This document shows, in pieces, positions 62,387 through 64,000 of a DNA stretch of 64,000 bases. The position numbers and the translations under genes were made by a program. The notes below the pieces were generated by a model. It saw only the letters and a program-made list of their open reading frames with translations, was not told the DNA's origin and did not search any database. Positions within the stretch are counted from its first letter, which is position 1. Every line of letters begins with the position of its first letter. Origin of the DNA: Sandaracinaceae bacterium (GTDB taxonomy: Bacteria > Myxococcota_A > Polyangia > Polyangiales > Houyiibacteriaceae); contig JADJJE010000021.1 in NCBI GenBank assembly GCA_016706685.1, positions 62,001 through 126,000 on the forward strand. Reading direction: 5' to 3'.

Positions 62387-64000
62387 ACGCGCACCTCCGG
62401 CTGCAGGTGATAGGCGGTCTGGAGCGCGGTGATGAGCCCGTCCACCAGGTCGAGGTCGGCGGCGTGGTAGGCCAGCAGGGTGTCGTCGGTCAGGCGCCGC
62501 GCCACCAGCATGTAGCCACCGATCTCGCTGAGGGCCAGCAGCACCACACCCTCGCGCAGGCGCTCGTCGTCCACCGGCAGGCGCAGCTCGTGGCCCGGTC
62601 CGTCGGCGTCGCCACCCAGCACCCACGCGCGCACCGACGAGTGCTCGGCGTCCACGGCGTCGGCCAGCGCGGCCACCATGCCCTGGTCACCGGCGGCGTA
62701 GAGCGTGCCCACCGCGCGGTGCCGCGTGGCGTCGCCAATGAGCGTGCGGGCGATGCGCGGCAAGAGCGCACGCGGCATGACGGCGTGCTGCGCCAGACCC
62801 AGCGCGTCGTGGTTGCGCTCGAGGTCTTCGTGCAGCGCCACGCTTCCGTCGGGCCGCTGCGTCACGTCGGCTTGGTCGCCCAGCAGCAAGTCGATGGCGC
62901 TCCAGAACGGCATGCGCGCGAGGCCCAGGCGGCGGAACACGCCCGCGCGGGACTGCTCGGCGCGCCTTCGCCCTACGCGCAGCAGGCGCCCGAGATCGCT
63001 GCCGTCGGTGGGGAAGACCGCGATGCCCACCACCGGGTCCACGCCGTCGGGGGCGTGGAAGCGCGACAGCTCGGCCAGCTCGTTGAAGCGGGCCTCGATG
63101 CGGCGCTTGGCCGCCAGCGCGCCCAGCAGGCCCGTCTCGGGCAGCAGGATGTAGTACTCGTCGTCCTCCACGCGGGCGAGGATGTCCGAGTCGCGCACCG
63201 TCTCGAGCAGCGCGTCGCTCAGCAGGCGGCGGAAGTCCAGCAGCGTCTCCGGGTCCAGCCGCGGGCGCGCCTGCTCCACGCCGTCCAGATTCACGATGAG
63301 CAGCGAGAAGCGCCGCTGGTGACGCGCGGCGCGGTCGATCTCGCGGCCGGCCACGTCGCCGAAGTACGCAAACGTGTAAGCGCTGGTCTCCGGGTCCTTG
63401 ATGCCCGAGCGGGCCATGGCGTCTACGCGGCGCGCGGCGGTCATGGCCGCCGTGCCGAGCCCAGCCACCACCTCGAGGCCGGCCAGCGCCGCGGTGCTCA
63501 CGTGCTCTGTCTCCAGCATGAGGACGGCGTCCAGCTCGGAGCTGCCCATCAGGGCCACGCGCACCACGTCCCGGGTAGTCTCGCCGCGCCGCTCGCGCTC
63601 CACCACCACCGAGCGTGTGGGGTCCAGCTCCAGCAGCTCGTCCTGTGTGAGCACCGCCGGAAAGCGCGTGCGCTCGCCGTGCGTGGCCACCCGCGCATAG
63701 TCCGTGGCACCCAGGTAGGCGGGCGCAAAGAGGGCCCCGCGCTGGCACCGCACTCTTCCACGCAAGCATCCAGCACGCGCGCGCCCACCACGCCCGGGTC
63801 GGTCTCCGCCACGAAGGCGGCGCAGCGGGCATAGGTGGCGGTGCGCTTCAGACTCAGCTCGCCCTCCGCGGCCAAGCGGCGGCGCTCCTGCACCAGGATG
63901 CGGCGCTCGCGGCAGCGGTCGGCGGCCACCAAGAGCGCGTCGCCCGTGAGCGGCAGCATGACGCTCTGCAGCACGCCCAGCGCCAGCGCGTGGGCCGTGT
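62383..64000 (-). CDS. GAF-like protein with degenerate GGDEF domain (5' end outside window; frameshift in sequence)
   Basis: The frame is open from the window edge to about 63735 (GAF-like: A-T-Y-A-R-C-A-A-F-V-A-E-T-D). It then continues, one base shifted, from about 63735 to the stop at 62383. Adding one base in the C4 run at 63735-63738 joins them. The middle part is a GGDEF-type domain (R-R-F-S-L-L-I-V-N-L-D-G-V-E, later L-L-P-E-T-G) in which the G-G-D-E-F site reads E-D-D-E-Y. It is therefore probably not a cyclase and may be a c-di-GMP-independent regulator or sensor. A C-terminal 150-residue region is unassigned. It overlaps the PATAN gene by 4 bp. Confidence 0.78.
   Translation of the reverse strand, partial: HGPRAGAGRAAERHAAAHGRRALGGRRPLPRAPHPGAGAPPLGRGGRAESEAHRHLCPLRRLRGGDRPGRGGRARAGCLRGRVRCQRGALFAPAYLGATDYARVATHGERTRFPAVLTQDELLELDPTRSVVVERERRGETTRDVVRVALMGSSELDAVLMLETEHVSTAALAGLEVVAGLGTAAMTAARRVDAMARSGIKDPETSAYTFAYFGDVAGREIDRAARHQRRFSLLIVNLDGVEQARPRLDPETLLDFRRLLSDALLETVRDSDILARVEDDEYYILLPETGLLGALAAKRRIEARFNELAELSRFHAPDGVDPVVGIAVFPTDGSDLGRLLRVGRRRAEQSRAGVFRRLGLARMPFWSAIDLLLGDQADVTQRPDGSVALHEDLERNHDALGLAQHAVMPRALLPRIARTLIGDATRHRAVGTLYAAGDQGMVAALADAVDAEHSSVRAWVLGGDADGPGHELRLPVDDERLREGVVLLALSEIGGYMLVARRLTDDTLLAYHAADLDLVDGLITALQTAYHLQPEVRV

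Overview
The window is GC-rich, densely coding, and written almost entirely in codons ending in G or C. It looks like the chromosome of a member of the Myxococcota, probably a Polyangia/Sandaracinaceae-type organism. Supporting traits are many lipoproteins with acidic or Pro-rich linkers, Cys-rich surface proteins (one with a MYXO-CTERM-like Gly/Cys-helix-Arg tail, one with a CFI-box tail), a PATAN (DUF4388) protein, FHA and SctN-type ATPases, a DUF2760/Hsp70 pair, a sterol-isomerase homologue, and a decayed four-helix-bundle gene inside an inverted repeat. The taxonomic placement is inference from content. No rRNA, tRNA, CRISPR, phage or complete insertion sequence was recognised.

Region by region. 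0-7 kb (minus strand): a cut lipoprotein, an SGNH lipoprotein/queE pair, and an exbB-exbD-tonB operon ending in an Old-Yellow-Enzyme gene, with a Fur-box-like site upstream. 7-12.6 kb (plus): a MATE exporter, an SDR, and an FHA/CpaF-like protein without the Walker A lysine that overlaps a PLP trans-sulfuration enzyme. 12.7-18 kb: a pseudouridine synthase, a 0.5-kb repeat-bearing gap, dnaJ, a Cys-rich lipoprotein and an orphan type III secretion/flagellar ATPase. 18-23.7 kb: a frameshifted CFI-box surface protein, DUF4266, DUF3570, a crotonase, and a beta-helix-type lipoprotein.

23.8-33.3 kb looks like a phosphorus-stress neighbourhood: a membrane alkaline-phosphatase-superfamily enzyme, a YbhN-like membrane protein, a BtaA-like betaine-lipid enzyme, Tat-exported PhoD and PhoX-like lipoproteins, and a divergent large surface protein with fifteen Cys repeats. 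33.3-35.4 kb holds a macro-domain protein, a DUF99 protein and a secreted protein. 35.4-43.2 kb is a complete second TonB system in one direction: an OmpR-type regulator with a degenerate receiver, TonB-like protein, ExbB, two ExbD, a TonB-dependent receptor, and a lipoprotein paralogous to the one at 22.3-23.7 kb.

43.3-46.2 kb: OsmC, a small hypothetical gene, a diguanylate cyclase and the four-helix-bundle relic. 46.2-52.0 kb is a minus-strand run, partly coupled by 4-bp overlaps: YbhN-like membrane protein, ERG2/sigma-1 homologue, membrane protein (frameshifted), lipoprotein, DUF2760, Hsp70. 52-55 kb: a toxin-antitoxin pair of foreign-looking codon use and a soluble lytic transglycosylase. 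55-64 kb: a GH31 glucosidase lipoprotein with an AraC regulator, an unknown protein, pilT, and three minus-strand signalling genes, the last cut by the window edge.

Three genes carry apparent single-base deletions, each explained by one missing base in a C4/G4 run. This points to homopolymer errors in the assembly rather than three true pseudogenes.
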